Of a stretch of 64,000 nucleotides of DNA, positions 61,418-64,000 are shown one piece after another. Within the stretch, counting starts at the first letter, position 1. Every line of letters begins with the position of its first letter. Source of the DNA: Hyperoplus lanceolatus (lineage: Eukaryota > Chordata > Actinopteri > Uranoscopiformes > Ammodytidae); assembly GCA_026929865.2 (NCBI GenBank), contig CM049413.1, positions 13,110,001 to 13,174,000 of the forward strand. The letters run 5' to 3'. Below the pieces are notes generated by a model. It was not told where the DNA came from. It did not search any database and saw nothing but the letters and a program-made list of their open reading frames with translations. The translations under genes and the position numbers were made by a program.

Positions 61418-64000
61418 TAACCATGTGTTAATGTGTTCTAATTGAACATGACCAAACATAACTGTCAGTGATAAAGGTCTGTGTGTATCTGCATAGCTGA
61501 GGACGGTGCAAAAGCAGTTATACAAACTATGAAATATTTTTCCCCACATGGAAATCATTTCACTGCGGGCATATTTAAATTCATACCCATTCCTGTGTTT
61601 TTGTTAAAAGCGTTCTAATGTTGAAATATGATTGACAGAGGTGCATAAATCTGTGATCCGTGTGCCCCAAGAAGACAGTCAATGTAAGCGCTTGAAATAT
61701 TTAAAAATGCAAATTGCATGCAACAATTTGCATATGGAAGTATTTAAAACCAGTGTCCTTGCCTAAAGAGGGTTTTGTTGTAGACAAAGAGAGGGATTAT
61801 GGGTGGACACCCACCCGTGTTTTGATCGTGGCACCATTGGCCAAATCAGGATTCTGTAAACAATAGGCTTCTCAAGAGGCTTGATGGTGTGTTTAGTTAA
61901 ACATGAACTGTGCCTTGAAGCGCTATGACTAAATGTAAATCATCATCTGGTTTAGAGGCTTTCGCACTAATATAATCATCATCCTTTTTGCCCTTGAAAT
62001 GAGAAAAATCCAGGATAAGAGAAACTTATATAGTGTTAAAATGCTTAAGAAAATTGCCTTTCATATTTATTTTTTTCCCTGTTCAGATAGATAGATGGAT
62101 AGATACTTCTTATCAACAGGGGTAATCGATTAGCATGACATGCTCAGCCATGTCCTACAGCGAGTGGCTACAATGTTAGATTAAATGCCGGCCAGATCCT
62201 CATCAGACAGAAGAAGAAAAAAAAAATCAATGTTTTTTGTTAAGGGCGAATAGTGTCCGTGGGGGGATGGAGGATTGTAGAGTCACTTTACACGGTGGTT
62301 CCTGGGCTGTGCGCTCCCCGGCGCCTGCTTGTATTGACCTGAATGGGAAGCCTGGCTAAGGAGGAGAGAGAGAGCATTTTTCACAACAGTTCTCCTTTAC
62401 TCCCAAGTCCCTGTTCAATTACACCAACTTTGGATTTCTTACTAACGATCATCATGAACTCTTACTTAAGCAAAGGCAACACAGAGAAGGCAGATTAATG
62501 GGTTCATGTGCTATCCCTTTTCATCTCAACCTCATTTCAAATTTACAATCAAATTTAAGTGTGTGACTATGGAATTCCTAAATTTGAACTTTTTCTATAC
62601 ATATATATATTATTTATATATATTTGTTTTACCAATTTACATAACCTGAATTTTAACACGTTAGAAACCAATAGCTTCCAGCTGCTTAACTCAGCAAATA
62701 CCAAATACACACAAGATATAGTTACAGCATTCTGTATTAATTTTGTGCAGTTTTATTGAAATAACTGATACAATATAATGTGTTTTTTGGAGTATTTTTA
62801 AAATTAGAAGTGTGCATTTAAATATAATTTAAAAAAAGTAATTTTATTCACATTTTATTTTATAACTTAAGCAGGCTACTGTAATACACACAGCTTGCTT
62901 TTCTAAACAAAAATCATCCCCAATCTAAAAAAAAAGATTCAATTGCACAATGGGAGTTTATTGTCATAAAAACATACAGTGTGCTGCTTGCTGTGCACAG
63001 CTGAACATCAGACAAATGGGAACACATGAACTCATGTATCAGCGTTTTGGTCATTAAAAAATTGAATATTATTTAGTAACTTTGGTGCATGTTTGTGGAT
63101 AATAAAAATGCTGTGATTCCCTCATTTCCTCACATGTAAGAGCTACAGTCAGCATCCATTTTTTGGCTTTTCTTTAATGGAGCAGGAAATTAAGTTTAAG
63201 CACCCCCAGGTCCTTAAAAACAGTGTTTGTACTCCGTTTTAATACATACAGTATATAAATGTATTTGAAATTTAAAGACATACATTTTCGGTTATTGATC
63301 ACCTGCAAACATCACAAAGCTGCTCTCAAGCTCACAAACCCAGTTTATATTTGTCTAAAAAGATCAATTAGAATTGGTAGGAGCACATCAGCTGAAAGAG
63401 ACCAATCACCAAACAGTATGGAGTGGTTTGGATGACATTGTGTGCTTATAGTAGTTTGAATTTGTACTGCCTTGAGAACAGTTTATTTTAACTATAGGCT
63501 TTTGAGAACTCAAATAGTGCATGATTCAACAACTACGTCTCCTTTTTATCTAATTGAAATGATTCCTCACATGTCTTTCCAGTTTGGAATCTTGTAGTAA
63601 AACTCGGGAACAGTCCAGACTCCAGTGAGCAGTGTATTTTGTTCAGTCAGGTGTAGAAGGGGTTTATGTTGACGTCTCAGTGGAGAAGGCACACGAGTAA
63701 TTTTAAGTTGGTGAGAAGCTGATCCAATCATCAGCAATACACTTTTGGTTTACCACCATTAACACCCCTAATCCAAGTAAATGGCTGTTGAGCCGTACCA
63801 GACCACACCGAGCAGAGTGACATTTATGGTCTGGCATGTGTGAGTAAGTCTCCCGCAGCTACAGTGTTTTGAACACATATGTCATGTGTAGTTGCTGCTT
63901 GGTACAGCCTGTCAAAATGTAGTGTCAGTTCAGAAAGTAGACACAGCTAGCTTGGAAGCGCCAATTAGGGAGCATTAAAACAAAAAAAAATTAAAACAAA
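61418..64000. other. Intergenic, nothing recognised
   Basis: AT-rich sequence to the end of the window with no supported gene, RNA or bounded repeat. Confidence 0.6.

Overview
The window looks like a teleost fish chromosome segment. It carries a vertebrate CUB/sushi gene with fish-sized introns, a Rex3/RTE-type LINE, a Tc1 element, hAT-like and TTAA-flanked non-autonomous transposons, tRNA-like SINEs and many long CA/TC microsatellites. No prokaryotic or organellar features were seen.

The dominant feature is the 3' part of one plus-strand gene, identified as csmd3 (CUB and Sushi multiple domains 3). I reconstructed 28 exons between 288 and 48530. Every junction keeps frame, and together they give 1430 residues up to the natural stop. 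The protein order is CUB13, sushi13, CUB14, an uninterrupted run of 15 sushi (CCP) domains, a juxtamembrane region, one transmembrane helix (about residues 1354-1375 of the window protein) and a 55-residue cytoplasmic tail. The tail has an NPMY motif and a C-terminal T-M-V that fits a class I PDZ ligand. Almost all sushi domains are single exons bounded by phase-1 introns. The csmd3 call, rather than csmd1 or csmd2, rests on the stalk and tail sequence compared with remembered family sequences. The a/b fish paralogue cannot be told. The 5' part of the gene lies outside the window.

Layout: 1-6078 CUB13, with a hairpin and a Tc1 nested in a SINE in its intron; 9781-11037 sushi13 and CUB14; 13894-33574 thirteen one-exon sushi domains, with a 0.9 kb AGT array at 19888-20806; 33575-41307 a large intron holding a hAT-like element and a 2.9 kb Rex3-like LINE; 41308-43007 the last two sushi domains; 43991-48530 stalk, transmembrane segment and tail; 48531 to about 52965 a probable 3'UTR; then about 11 kb of intergenic DNA with a well delimited hAT-like element, a small minus-strand ORF and a possible non-coding transcript.

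I found no clearly new biological system. The most useful observations are a predicted GC-AG intron in csmd3, a fold-back Tc1 inserted into a SINE, several transposons with readable target-site duplications, microsatellites that serve as splice polypyrimidine tracts, and a small CpG-rich minus-strand ORF of unknown identity. No search or alignment tool was used; family names come from reading motifs.
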